A DNA stretch of 64,000 bases from Myceligenerans pegani (GTDB lineage Bacteria; Actinomycetota; Actinomycetes; Actinomycetales; Cellulomonadaceae). The stretch covers positions 376,206 through 440,205 of the forward strand of contig NZ_JADBGR010000107.1 of NCBI RefSeq assembly GCF_014892515.1, written 5' to 3'. A program made the position numbers and the translations under genes. Shown here one piece after another: positions 18,797-28,277 of the stretch (position 1 is its first letter; every line of letters begins with the position of its first letter). The notes beneath the pieces are model-generated. The model searched no databases and was not told the origin of the DNA. It saw only the letters and a program-made list of their open reading frames with translations.

Positions 18797-18822
18797 TTTA
18801 GGGAACATCCTTGTTCCCTAAA
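18797..18822. promoter_or_regulatory. putative SufR operator
   Basis: Perfect 11-base inverted repeat TTTAGGGAACA / TGTTCCCTAAA with a four-base centre (TCCT), 71 bases upstream of the sufR start, in the region shared with the divergent ABC transporter operon. It is AT-rich compared with its surroundings. It is the best candidate for SufR autoregulation. Confidence 0.75.
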
Positions 18823-18884
18823 TCCGACTTGGCAAGGAAGGCGACCCTCAGAACGCTCCGGATCGAGGCGAAGATCACACGCGT

Positions 18885-18925
18885 CTCGCACCGGCACTCG
18901 TGCGAGCCGGCGCACGCCCTAGGAT
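18885..18925 (+). promoter_or_regulatory. promoter of the ABC exporter operon with an overlapping dyad
   Basis: TAGGAT (18920-18925) is followed by seven bases and the GTG at 18933, a leaderless arrangement. A seven-base inverted repeat CTCGCAC / GTGCGAG (18885-18906, spacer eight) lies over the -35 position, as an operator would. Confidence 0.5.
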
Positions 18926-18932
18926 TGCCCGG

Positions 18933-19907
18933 GTGACCGTCTCCCCGCCCGCGCCCGGTGGCCCCGCCGCCGTCGAGGTGCGCGGGCTCGTCAAGCGGTA
19001 CGGAGGACGGCCCGTCGTCGAACACCTCGACCTGACCGCCCACGCGGGCGCCGTCACCGCCGTGCTCGGCCCCAACGGGGCCGGCAAGACCACCACCGTC
19101 GAATGCTGCGAGGGCCTGCGCACCCCCGACGGCGGCACCGTGCGCGTCCTCGGCCTCGACCCGGCCGCCGACGCCGCCGCCCTGCGCCCCCGCGTCGGAG
19201 TGATGCTGCAGGACGGCGGCCTCCCCTCCGGAGCCCGCGCCGGCGAGGTGCTGCGCCACGTCGCCGCCATGTACGCCCGCCCGCGCGACGTCGGCGAGCT
19301 GTCCGAACGCCTCGGCATCGGCGGCTTCGCCCGCACCACCGTGCGCCGCCTGTCCGGCGGCCAGCGCCAGCGCCTCGCCCTCGCGTGCGCCCTGGCCGGG
19401 CGCGGACAGGTGGTGTTCCTCGACGAACCCAGCGCCGGCATGGACCCGCAGTCCCGCCGCGCCGTGTGGGACCTGATCCACGAGCTGCGCACGGACGGCG
19501 TCGCCGTCGTCCTCACCACCCACCTCATGGACGAGGCCGCCGACCTCGCCGACCACGTCCACATCGTCGACCACGGCCGCGTCATCGCCGCCGGCACCGT
19601 CCCCGAACTGCTCGCCCACGACGGCCCGCACGGGACGACGACGGCCGCCCGCGTCCGCATCGAGGCCCGGCCCGGCCTCGACGCGGCCGCCCTGGCAAAG
19701 GCACTCGACGAGGCGACCGGACCCGCCTGGCACGTCTCCGAGACCGAACCCGGGGTGTACGTCGCCGACGGGCCCGTCGACCCGGCGGCGCTCGCCGCCG
19801 TCACCGCGTGGCTGGCCGACGCCGGAACGCTCGCCCGGACCATCACCACCGGCGGCCGCACCCTGGAGGACGTGTTCCTCGACCTGACGGGGAGACACCT
19901 GCGATGA
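18933..19907 (+). CDS. ABC-2 type transporter ATP-binding protein
   Basis: 324 residues from the GTG at 18933. Walker A GPNGAGKTTT, Q-loop MLQDGG, signature LSGGQRQR, Walker B VVFLDEPSAGMDPQ, H-loop LTTHLMDEA, then a C-terminal extension of about 90 residues as in drug and antibiotic exporters of the DrrA/CcmA group. Its stop overlaps the permease start (ATGA). Together they form an exporter of unknown substrate, often found beside suf operons and ctaA in actinobacteria. Confidence 0.9.
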   Translation: MTVSPPAPGGPAAVEVRGLVKRYGGRPVVEHLDLTAHAGAVTAVLGPNGAGKTTTVECCEGLRTPDGGTVRVLGLDPAADAAALRPRVGVMLQDGGLPSGARAGEVLRHVAAMYARPRDVGELSERLGIGGFARTTVRRLSGGQRQRLALACALAGRGQVVFLDEPSAGMDPQSRRAVWDLIHELRTDGVAVVLTTHLMDEAADLADHVHIVDHGRVIAAGTVPELLAHDGPHGTTTAARVRIEARPGLDAAALAKALDEATGPAWHVSETEPGVYVADGPVDPAALAAVTAWLADAGTLARTITTGGRTLEDVFLDLTGRHLR

Positions 19908-20758
19908 ACGACGCCGCCCGCTCGACCCGACCCACGGAGCCGTACTCCGGGCCGTCGGGGCGACCCGCGCGGACGGCGGGCGCCTCCGCCGCCGCGCCCT
20001 CCACCGCCACGACTCCGGCCGCCGCACCGCCCGCGCGGCGCGTCCTCACGCAGGCCGCGTTCGAGGCCCGGACCCTGCTGCGCAACGGCGAGCAGCTGCT
20101 CGTGTCGCTGATCCTGCCCGTGCTCGTCCTCGTCGGGATGGCCACGGCGCCGTTCCTCGGCATCGCCACCGGCGGGGCGAGCCGCATCGACTTCGCCACG
20201 CCCGGCGTACTGGCCCTGGCCGTCGTGTCGAGCGCGTTCACGTCGCAGGCCATCGCCACCGCCTTCGACCGCCGCAACGGCGTGCTGCGCATGCTCGCCA
20301 CCACCCCGCTCGGGCGCAGCGGCCTGCTCGCGGGCAAGGCGCTCGCCGTGCTCGCGGTGCTGGCGGTCCAGGTCGCGGTGCTGAGCGCCGTCGCGGCCGG
20401 TCTCGGCTGGACGCCCGAGCCCGCGGGACTCGCCCCGGCCGGACTCGCCCTGCTGCTCGGCACCGCGTGCTTCACCGCGCTGGCGATGCTGCTGGCCGGG
20501 ACCGTGCGCGCCGAGGGGGTGCTGGCCGTGGCGAACCTCGTGTGGATCCTGCTCGTGGTGGGCGGCGGGCTCGTGGTGCCGCCCGACCGGCTCGGACCGC
20601 TCGGCCCGCTCGCGGCGGTGCTGCCGTCCGGAGCGCTCGGCGAGGCGGTACGCGGCGCGCTGCTCGACGGCGCGCTGCCCGGCGGACCACTGCTGATCCT
20701 GGCCGCCTGGACCGCGGGGGCGGCGCTCGCCGCAGCCCGCTGGTTCCGCTGGAGCTGA
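19904..20758 (+). CDS. ABC-2 type transporter permease
   Basis: 284 residues. A disordered N-terminus rich in Ala, Pro and Thr (about 45 residues), then FEARTLLRNGEQLLVSLILPVLVLVGMA and six predicted membrane segments, ending AAWTAGAALAAARWFRWS. Partner of the preceding ATPase (four-base overlap). The FDRRNGVLRMLATTPLGRSGLLAGKALA segment is the conserved cytoplasmic loop of ABC-2 permeases. Confidence 0.88.
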   Translation: MNDAARSTRPTEPYSGPSGRPARTAGASAAAPSTATTPAAAPPARRVLTQAAFEARTLLRNGEQLLVSLILPVLVLVGMATAPFLGIATGGASRIDFATPGVLALAVVSSAFTSQAIATAFDRRNGVLRMLATTPLGRSGLLAGKALAVLAVLAVQVAVLSAVAAGLGWTPEPAGLAPAGLALLLGTACFTALAMLLAGTVRAEGVLAVANLVWILLVVGGGLVVPPDRLGPLGPLAAVLPSGALGEAVRGALLDGALPGGPLLILAAWTAGAALAAARWFRWS

Positions 20759-20850
20759 CCGCCCCGCACGAGGCTGCCGCGCATCGCCCGAGAGCCCTTG
20801 CCGGAATGCTCGTGGCGGCCGGCGAACCTCATGCCTGGCCGGGACCCGCG

Positions 20851-20884
20851 CCGACCTACTTGCGAGGCCGACCTACTTGCGAGC
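20851..20884 (+). repeat. 17-base tandem duplication over the end of a membrane-protein gene
   Basis: CCGACCTACTTGCGAGG (20851-20867) is repeated at once with one mismatch (20868-20884). The second unit holds the last codons and TAG stop of the minus-strand gene ending at 20873; the first unit repeats those codons beyond it. Confidence 0.75.
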
Positions 20885-21988
20885 AGGGCCGAAGTTCATC
20901 CGCGCGAGCATCAGCATGAAGACCGCAAAGCCGAGCAGAGCCGGGATCGGGACCCACACCCAGCCGAACGTGAACCCGACGACGAGGATCGCCCCGCCGG
21001 TCAGGGCCCACAGGGCGACGGTGTAGATACCGAACCGGGCGGCGGTGGCCGGGTCCTCGTCGAACCGGCTACCGGCCTCGGCGTGGCGCCTGCCCTGTTC
21101 CAGCGCCCAGGGCTTGGTGCGGTTGGTCGAGGTGGCCGCCAGGTAGGCGAGCAGCACGACGCCTGCCACGAGGGCGAGGCCGTCCAGGGCATACCAGGCG
21201 TACGGCGCCGCGACGAACAGATGAGCGATCGCGAGCAGGGCACCCAGCAGCACGAGTGCCCAGCCGAGTCCGAACAGGGCGGCGCGGCCGGCGGGCATCG
21301 GGTAGTTGGTGGTCGTCTCCTGGGCGAGCGACGCGCCGACGAGCCAGCCAAGCGCGCCGGCAGCGACCACCGCGAACACCGCCGGCAGCCAGCCCTCGGC
21401 GTCCGCACGCGCGGCGCCGATCGCCGCGAGCACGGTGCCCACCAGCGCACCTGCCAGCACGATCGACATCAGCACGGTCACGGCGACGTATCCGGGCCGG
21501 GGGCGGACGCGGTGCCGCGCCGCCAGGGACGACGCCGGCTCCGAGCGCGGGTGGTGGCCGTCGCCACCGGGGCGGCCGGCGGGCGCGCCGGAGCCGAATC
21601 CCCCGGAGGGGTGAGTGCCGCTACCGGGTACTCCGGAGGCGTGCGTGCCACCCGGATCGTCGGAGCGCCGTACACCGGAGTCCGGACCGCCGGAGGGGTG
21701 CGTGCCGGTGACAAGGCGGTCGGGGGCGCGTTCGTCGCCGAGGACGACCGAGGCCTCCGGCACCGCGTCCGGGAACTCCCCCCGGACGATCGCGCCGACA
21801 TCGCCAAGCTCGTCGACCGCGTGGCGGGCGGCGTCGGCCGAGGAGGTACCGCCCGCCTCCAGCTCGGCGACGCGATCGACCAGGTTGCTACGGATCTCCT
21901 CCTTCAGGTCCTGCACGTCGGGGCTCATCGCGATGCCCGCGAACGCTTCGTCGAGGAGGCGGTGGATCGCGACGTTCTCGCCACTCAT
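20873..21988 (-). CDS. multi-pass membrane protein with a permease-prefix-like N-terminal domain
   Basis: 371 residues from the ATG at 21988, which overlaps the PadR stop (ATGA). Residues 1-80 form a small helical domain (VAIHRLLDEAFAGI..MSPDVQDLKEEIRSNLVDRVAELEAGG) typical of the permease prefix domain. A linker rich in Gly, Ser, Pro and His follows, then six to seven hydrophobic segments. Such proteins are normally co-transcribed with a PadR repressor, as here. The function is not established; a role in envelope stress or transport is a guess. Confidence 0.7.
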   Translation of the reverse strand: MSGENVAIHRLLDEAFAGIAMSPDVQDLKEEIRSNLVDRVAELEAGGTSSADAARHAVDELGDVGAIVRGEFPDAVPEASVVLGDERAPDRLVTGTHPSGGPDSGVRRSDDPGGTHASGVPGSGTHPSGGFGSGAPAGRPGGDGHHPRSEPASSLAARHRVRPRPGYVAVTVLMSIVLAGALVGTVLAAIGAARADAEGWLPAVFAVVAAGALGWLVGASLAQETTTNYPMPAGRAALFGLGWALVLLGALLAIAHLFVAAPYAWYALDGLALVAGVVLLAYLAATSTNRTKPWALEQGRRHAEAGSRFDEDPATAARFGIYTVALWALTGGAILVVGFTFGWVWVPIPALLGFAVFMLMLARMNFGPARK

Positions 21989-22365
21989 CGGTGGTTTCCC
22001 TTCGTCCGGTCGCCCTCGGTGCCGAGGAGCGAGTCGATGATCCGGCGCGTGGCGACCCACGCCCGGACGTTGTTCCGGTACACGGCGCGGCCCGCGTCGG
22101 TGATCCGGTAGTACTTGCGCCGCCCGCCCTGCGACTCGTCGCCCCAGTACGCCTCGATCAGCCCGTCCTTCACGAGCCGCCGGTAGGCCGCGTAGAGCGT
22201 GGCCTCCTTGATCTCGTAGCCGCCGCCGGTCGCGTCGCGGATCGCTTTGTAGATCTCGAAGCCGTAGCGGTCGGCGCCGCGCAGCGCGCCGAGCACGATC
22301 GTGTCGGTGTGGCCGCGCAGCAGGTCCGCCGCGAAGGCGTCGTCAGGGGCTTCCGTATTGCTCAC
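21985..22365 (-). CDS. PadR-family transcriptional regulator
   Basis: 126 residues from the GTG at 22365. The winged helix DTIVLGALRGADRYGFEIYKAIRDATGGGYEIKEATLYAAYRRLVKDGLIEAYWGDESQGGRRKYYRIT is the full PadR signature. It controls itself and the overlapping membrane-protein gene. The leaderless promoter and a seven-base-arm dyad lie directly upstream, ideal for autorepression. Confidence 0.92.
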   Translation of the reverse strand: MSNTEAPDDAFAADLLRGHTDTIVLGALRGADRYGFEIYKAIRDATGGGYEIKEATLYAAYRRLVKDGLIEAYWGDESQGGRRKYYRITDAGRAVYRNNVRAWVATRRIIDSLLGTEGDRTKGNHR

Positions 22366-22372
22366 GTCGAGT

Positions 22373-22398
22373 ACTGTACATGATCCACTACTGGATCA
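22373..22398 (-). promoter_or_regulatory. PadR promoter and operator
   Basis: Minus-strand TACAGT (22378-22373), seven bases, then GTG. Immediately upstream is the perfect dyad TGATCCA-CTAC-TGGATCA (22381-22398), which would block RNA polymerase when bound. Confidence 0.7.
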
Positions 22399-22536
22399 CA
22401 ACAACCGGCGTCTGCGACACTCGGAGCGACGGGATATTTCACCCCATACGGATGCGGTATGACTCGTTTGTGAAGGGACAATCCATCCGTAAACCTACGT
22501 TTTTCCTTGATGCAAACCTATGCTTCCGTTGACCCT

Positions 22537-22556
22537 TGCGATGCTTTTGCGTCGCA
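22537..22556 (+). promoter_or_regulatory. hairpin in the leader of the protease gene
   Basis: TGCGATGC-TTTT-GCGTCGCA can form an eight-pair stem (one G-U) with a four-base loop, 37 bases before the protease start. A TTGACC lies at 22529-22534. The whole 22399-22593 leader is AT-richer than its surroundings and holds no gene; the promoter could not be placed with confidence. Confidence 0.35.
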
Positions 22557-22593
22557 CACCGATTCCGGAGAACCCGGACACCGGAGGTAGAAG

Positions 22594-24225
<1,632 letters not shown>

Positions 24226-24230
24226 CACCG

Positions 24231-24264
24231 TGTCCGCCGGACCCACCCACGGGTCCGGCGGACA
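24231..24264 (+). terminator. terminator after the protease gene
   Basis: Perfect 14-base inverted repeat (TGTCCGCCGGACCC and its complement) with loop ACCCAC, six bases after the stop. No U-tract, as is common for high-GC actinobacterial terminators. Confidence 0.75.
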
Positions 24265-24409
24265 CCACCCGCGCTCCGGGAGCGAGGAGCCCGGGGCCCC
24301 GGGCGCCCGGCACCAGGCACCAGGCACCACCCCGGGCGATTCAGACCGGCGTGACCAGTACCACGCCCGACGGCGACCGTCCGCAACCCGGGCGGCCGCC
24401 GTCGGGCAT

Positions 24410-24415
24410 TACCGT
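24410..24415 (+). promoter_or_regulatory. -10 box of ctaA (leaderless)
   Basis: TACCGT, seven bases, then the GTG at 24423; no ribosome binding site. Confidence 0.5.
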
Positions 24416-24422
24416 TGACGTC

Positions 24423-25415
24423 GTGAGCACGCCCGACACGCAGGCCGCCCCCGACGACGCACCGGCCGGAGCAGTACCCGCCGGCCGCACCACCCCCGGC
24501 GCGAGCCTCGCCGCCCGCCTCCTGGCCCGCCTGCCCCGCTGGAGCCGCGCGGTCCTCCTCGCCAACCTGATCGGGCAGATCGGCATCATCGTCACCGGCG
24601 GCGCCGTGCGCCTCACCGAGTCCGGTCTCGGCTGCTCCACCTGGCCCGAGTGCGAACCCGGGCAGTTCACCCCGGCGTTCCACGAGGCCACGAGCCTGCA
24701 CCCGTACATCGAGTTCGGGAACCGCACCCTGACCGGCGTGCTCGGCATCATCGCGCTCGCCGTGTTCCTGGTCATGATCTCGGACACGTCCCGGACGCGG
24801 AGCTACCGGTTGCTCGGGCTCGTCCCCGGGCTCGGCGTGATCGCGCAGGCGGTGATCGGCGGTGTCGTCGTGCTGCTCGACCTGCATCCCGGCTGGGTGT
24901 CCCTGCACTTCGGCGTCTCCGGCGCACTCGTGGCCCTGTCCCTGTACCTGCTGCACCGCAGCGGCGAGAGCGACGGGCCGCCACGCGTGGTCGTCCCCGC
25001 GCCCGCGCGCCTGCTGGCCTGGGCGCTCGCGGCGCTGACCGCCGTCGTCGTCGTGCTGGGCGTGCTGACCACGGGCGCCGGGCCGCACTCCGGCGACGCC
25101 GAGGTCGGGTACCGGCTGGCGCTCGATCCGGCGGCGATGTCGCGGGCGCACGCGGTCGCCGTGTGGGCGTTCCTGCTGGTGCTGGCCGCCTACCTGGTCG
25201 TGCTGCAGCGGGCCGGCGACGGGCCCGCGGGTGATCTCGCCCGCGCGCGCCGCGCGGCGTGGCTGCTGGTCGCGATCACGCTGGCGCAGGGCGCGATCGG
25301 CTACGTCCAGTACTTCACCGGCCTGCCGATCCTGCTGGTCGGCCTGCACATGCTGGGCGCCGCCCTGCTGATCGCGGGCACCACGCGCGTGTTCCTCACG
25401 ACCCGGGTGCGATAA
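24423..25415 (+). CDS. ctaA: haem A synthase CtaA (COX15/CtaA family)
   Basis: 330 residues from the GTG at 24423. Eight predicted membrane segments in two four-helix halves. The motif GGAVRLTESGLGCSTWPECEPGQF is the conserved first loop with its Cys pair; haem-ligand His candidates lie in HEATSLHPY, SLHFGVS and LHMLGA. It oxidises the C8 methyl of haem O to the formyl group of haem A for cytochrome aa3 oxidase, in the membrane. The start is fixed by the -10 box; the frame continues 5' without a better start. Confidence 0.92.
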   Translation: MSTPDTQAAPDDAPAGAVPAGRTTPGASLAARLLARLPRWSRAVLLANLIGQIGIIVTGGAVRLTESGLGCSTWPECEPGQFTPAFHEATSLHPYIEFGNRTLTGVLGIIALAVFLVMISDTSRTRSYRLLGLVPGLGVIAQAVIGGVVVLLDLHPGWVSLHFGVSGALVALSLYLLHRSGESDGPPRVVVPAPARLLAWALAALTAVVVVLGVLTTGAGPHSGDAEVGYRLALDPAAMSRAHAVAVWAFLLVLAAYLVVLQRAGDGPAGDLARARRAAWLLVAITLAQGAIGYVQYFTGLPILLVGLHMLGAALLIAGTTRVFLTTRVR

Positions 25416-25496
25416 CCCGCATCCGGGCTCGGGGCCTCGCCCCCAGCGCCTCGACGACCTGTCCCGGGCCGAGCCCGCCGCCCCGTGCGCCGAAAG

Positions 25497-25531
25497 ACCG
25501 GGGCGACGGGTCCTTGACCCACCGCCCCGGT
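25497..25531. terminator. bidirectional terminator between ctaA and the cellulase gene
   Basis: Inverted repeat ACCGGGGCG-AC-GGGTC-CTT-GACCC-AC-CGCCCCGGT: 14 pairs with one internal two-base mismatch and a three-base loop, between two convergent genes. Confidence 0.75.
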
Positions 25532-25543
25532 CCGTATCTCGCT

Positions 25544-25585
25544 CCGGACGTCCGGAACCCCTCCCCGGCGTCTCCGGACGTCCGG
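25544..25585. repeat. pair of identical 12-base palindromes
   Basis: CCGGACGTCCGG at 25544-25555 and at 25574-25585, 30 bases apart, between the cellulase stop and the shared terminator. Each copy is preceded by CT. Confidence 0.6.
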
Positions 25586-25594
25586 CCCGTCAGG

Positions 25595-28063
25595 TCACTC
25601 CGGGGTGCAGGTGACCGCCGTCGACGACGGCGGACTGCCGTTGCCGAGGAAGCCGAACTCCGCGGAACCGCCCGCCGACAGCGTGCCGTTCCAGCCGACG
25701 TCCGACGCCGTCACCTGGGAGCCCGACGTACTGAACTGGGCGTTCCAGCCCTGCGAGAACGTGGCCGGCGCGAGGTCGAACGACGTCGACCAGCCGGCGA
25801 TCGCCTCGTCGGCCGTGACCCGGACGGTGGCCTGGAAGCCGCCCTGCCAGGAGTTGACCACCGTGAGCGAGGCCGTGCACGCGGACGCCGGATCGGTCGG
25901 GTCCTCCGTGGGATCCTCCGTCGGGTCCTCGGTCGGGTCGTCCGTCGGCGTCGGCGACGGATCCGGGTCCCGCGGGTCCGCGATCAGGCGGTCGTACTCG
26001 GCGAACGCCGTGGCCACCGCGGTCTGCGCCCAGAAGCGGTGGTACCGGAACTGCGGCTCCGGACCGCCGTCCAGGTGCTGCTGCACCTCGGCGAACATCG
26101 GGTCGTCCTCGTAGAACGAGCGGATGTCGAGGAAGGAGACGCCCGGCTCGACGACGTCGCCGTTCGGGTAGGTGCCGCTCCAGTCGCTCGGCACGTAGAT
26201 GCCGTCACCGGAACCACCCTGGTAGACGTCGTCGAACCGCTCGTAGTCGCCGCGGGTCTCGACGGTGGACACGCCCAGGGCGTCGGTGTTCTGCTCGTAG
26301 ATCGCGTCGAGCAGGGCGCCGGCGGTGTCGGCCGCCTGCTGGTCGCCGGAGGCCGCCGCCCAGTAGGTGAGCGTCTTGGCGATGGCACCCGCCACGCCGA
26401 CGTCCTGGCCGTGCTCGGTCACCTCGACGTGCAGCCCGGAGTTGCTGCCCGGGTTGCTCGGGTTCCAGGTGTCGGGCGCGCCCGACCAGCTCAGTGTGGC
26501 CGGGATCGACCAGTCCGTGTCCGTGACCGTGATCTCGGAGATGACCCACGGCACCCACTTCTCGAGGATCGCCTCGGCGCGGGCGTCACCGGTCTCGTGG
26601 TAGATCTGCGCGATGCGCTCCACGCCCCAGCCCTGCATGCCGAACCACTGGTTCGACGGCGGGTCGTGGTAGACCGGGGCCACGTCGTAGGCCATGTCGT
26701 AGAAGGTGGGCGTCCCCGCCGGGTGCGCCGAGTAGTCACCGCCCACCGAGTTGGTGGCACCGCCGGCGATGCCGCCCTCGGCGGACTGCAGCCACTGGAA
26801 GAACTCGATCTGCCGGTCGTAGCTCTCCGCCCAGTCCGACTCCGCCGTCGGCGACGCCGGGATCAGGTCGGGGTCGTTGGACAGCGCCCATGCCGCCATC
26901 GGGTTCTGGTAGCCGAAGTGTGCGTGGCTCGACCCGATGCGCCAGGCCCACGGACTGCTGGTGTCCAGCGCGCCGCCCCAGGCGTAGTACCAGGACAGCA
27001 GGTAATGGGCCGAGCTCTTGCCGGAGCCCGCCGGGCACGACGGCGACTCGCAGCCCGGCTCCTTGAAGTACTTGTCGAAGAACGAGTACCGCAGGTAGTC
27101 ACCCATCTTCGACGCCTTGTCCACGGTGCCGGAGATCTGCCCCTCGGCGCCCTGGGCCGCGGCGAACTTCTTGGCCCAGTAGACGGCCTCGACCGACCGG
27201 GCGTCGGCGTCGGGCGCGTTCGTGTACTTCCACTGCTGGGCGTACTGCGCGTCGCCCGTGAACAGGTCCAGGTAGCCGTTCGGCCCGCCGTAGGAGAAGT
27301 CGTCGATCGACGGCTGCGGGATCGTCTCCCACACCGACTCCTGCTCGCCCCGCTGGAAGGTGTTGATGTAGCTGGTGCCCTCGTAGTCCGGGCCCAGCAG
27401 TTCCGAGGAGCCCGGCGCCGCGCCGAACCCGTACACGTTGTCGACGTCCGCGAGCCAGTGCATGCCGTAGATCTCGTCGGTGCCGTACGTGGTGCTCAGC
27501 TCGTCCGCGATGGGGTCGGTACCCACCGAGACGCCGCTGTCCAGCTGCGACGGGTACTCGCTCGGGTGCCCGTGCTCGGGTGCGTAGGTGGCCGGGTCGG
27601 CCGGGTTGTACGCGCCGTTGGTCGGCTGGTTCTCCGTCGTGGGGATCATGTACGCCTCGAGCGTGTCCCACGCGTCGTTGAACGGGGCCCAGTCGCCGGT
27701 CAGCTCGCCGTACGACGCCTCCAGCCACAGCCAGAACGAGTACGCCTCGCTCGTGGTCTCGTGGCCGTAGTCCGGCGCCTCGACCATGAGGGTCTCGACC
27801 GCGTGGTACGGGATGCCCTGATCGGAGAAATAGCCGCTGGCCGGGTCCTTGATCTTGTCGTACATCTCGAGGAAGCGGTCGGCATAGGGTCCCGCGAGCG
27901 CACGGGCCTCCTCCACCGATGTCGACGTCCCCTGCGCGACGCCGGTCCGCGTGCTCTCCACGCCCGCCGCCGTCGCGCCCGCGGCGGCGAAGGTCACCGC
28001 GGCGAGAGTACCGACAGCGACGGCGGACCGCCGCCATCGTCTCCGGTTCGGTTCTCGGATCAT
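25595..28063 (-). CDS. secreted GH48 cellobiohydrolase with C-terminal CBM2
   Basis: 822 residues from the ATG at 28063 (GGAGGG upstream). Signal peptide at about 1-33 (NRRRWRRSAVAVGTLAAVTFAAAGATAAG). GH48 catalytic domain at about 48-690: E95 in VEAPDYG and E106 in HETTSEA correspond by spacing to E44 and E55 of Cel48F, the latter being the proton donor. A Pro/Thr/Asp/Glu linker with repeated EDPT (about 694-726) leads to a CBM2 (CTASLTVVNSWQGGFQATVRVT ... to the end) that binds crystalline cellulose. It releases cellobiose processively from reducing ends. The sequence could be read in frame further upstream, but the signal peptide and ribosome site fix this start. Confidence 0.95.
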   Translation of the reverse strand: MIREPNRRRWRRSAVAVGTLAAVTFAAAGATAAGVESTRTGVAQGTSTSVEEARALAGPYADRFLEMYDKIKDPASGYFSDQGIPYHAVETLMVEAPDYGHETTSEAYSFWLWLEASYGELTGDWAPFNDAWDTLEAYMIPTTENQPTNGAYNPADPATYAPEHGHPSEYPSQLDSGVSVGTDPIADELSTTYGTDEIYGMHWLADVDNVYGFGAAPGSSELLGPDYEGTSYINTFQRGEQESVWETIPQPSIDDFSYGGPNGYLDLFTGDAQYAQQWKYTNAPDADARSVEAVYWAKKFAAAQGAEGQISGTVDKASKMGDYLRYSFFDKYFKEPGCESPSCPAGSGKSSAHYLLSWYYAWGGALDTSSPWAWRIGSSHAHFGYQNPMAAWALSNDPDLIPASPTAESDWAESYDRQIEFFQWLQSAEGGIAGGATNSVGGDYSAHPAGTPTFYDMAYDVAPVYHDPPSNQWFGMQGWGVERIAQIYHETGDARAEAILEKWVPWVISEITVTDTDWSIPATLSWSGAPDTWNPSNPGSNSGLHVEVTEHGQDVGVAGAIAKTLTYWAAASGDQQAADTAGALLDAIYEQNTDALGVSTVETRGDYERFDDVYQGGSGDGIYVPSDWSGTYPNGDVVEPGVSFLDIRSFYEDDPMFAEVQQHLDGGPEPQFRYHRFWAQTAVATAFAEYDRLIADPRDPDPSPTPTDDPTEDPTEDPTEDPTDPASACTASLTVVNSWQGGFQATVRVTADEAIAGWSTSFDLAPATFSQGWNAQFSTSGSQVTASDVGWNGTLSAGGSAEFGFLGNGSPPSSTAVTCTPE

Positions 28064-28153
28064 TGCTGCCCTCCTGGGTCCTGCGCCATCGGCGCGGCGC
28101 CCGCGACGGTGCGTGCGCCTGGACGACGGTCCGGCACAGCACGCCCCGACAAC

Positions 28154-28169
28154 AACGGCGTTAACCGTT
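28154..28169. promoter_or_regulatory. possible operator upstream of the cellulase gene
   Basis: AACGG-CGTTAA-CCGTT, five-base arms around an AT-containing centre, 91 bases upstream of the cellulase start. It is not the known CelR box, and the assignment is weak. Confidence 0.3.
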
Positions 28170-28277
28170 TCACAGCCGCGCGCTCCGGGCGGCGCGAGCC
28201 GGGTTCCGCCCGCGATGTCCGGGTACCGCTGTAGAGTGAGCGAGGCCTGGGTAGGACGGAACCACACGCGGAGCACG

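Noticed and set aside
24285..24335. GCACCAG tandem copies between protease and ctaA as a regulatory array
   Set aside because: Only about two and a half short copies in GC-rich DNA, with no link to the promoter.
25885..25950. Short tandem nucleotide repeats as a CRISPR or satellite
   Set aside because: They encode the EDPT-type linker of the cellulase; no spacers, no cas genes.
25259..28234. A 991-codon plus-strand frame opposite the cellulase
   Set aside because: Arg/Val/His-rich shadow of the GH48 gene.
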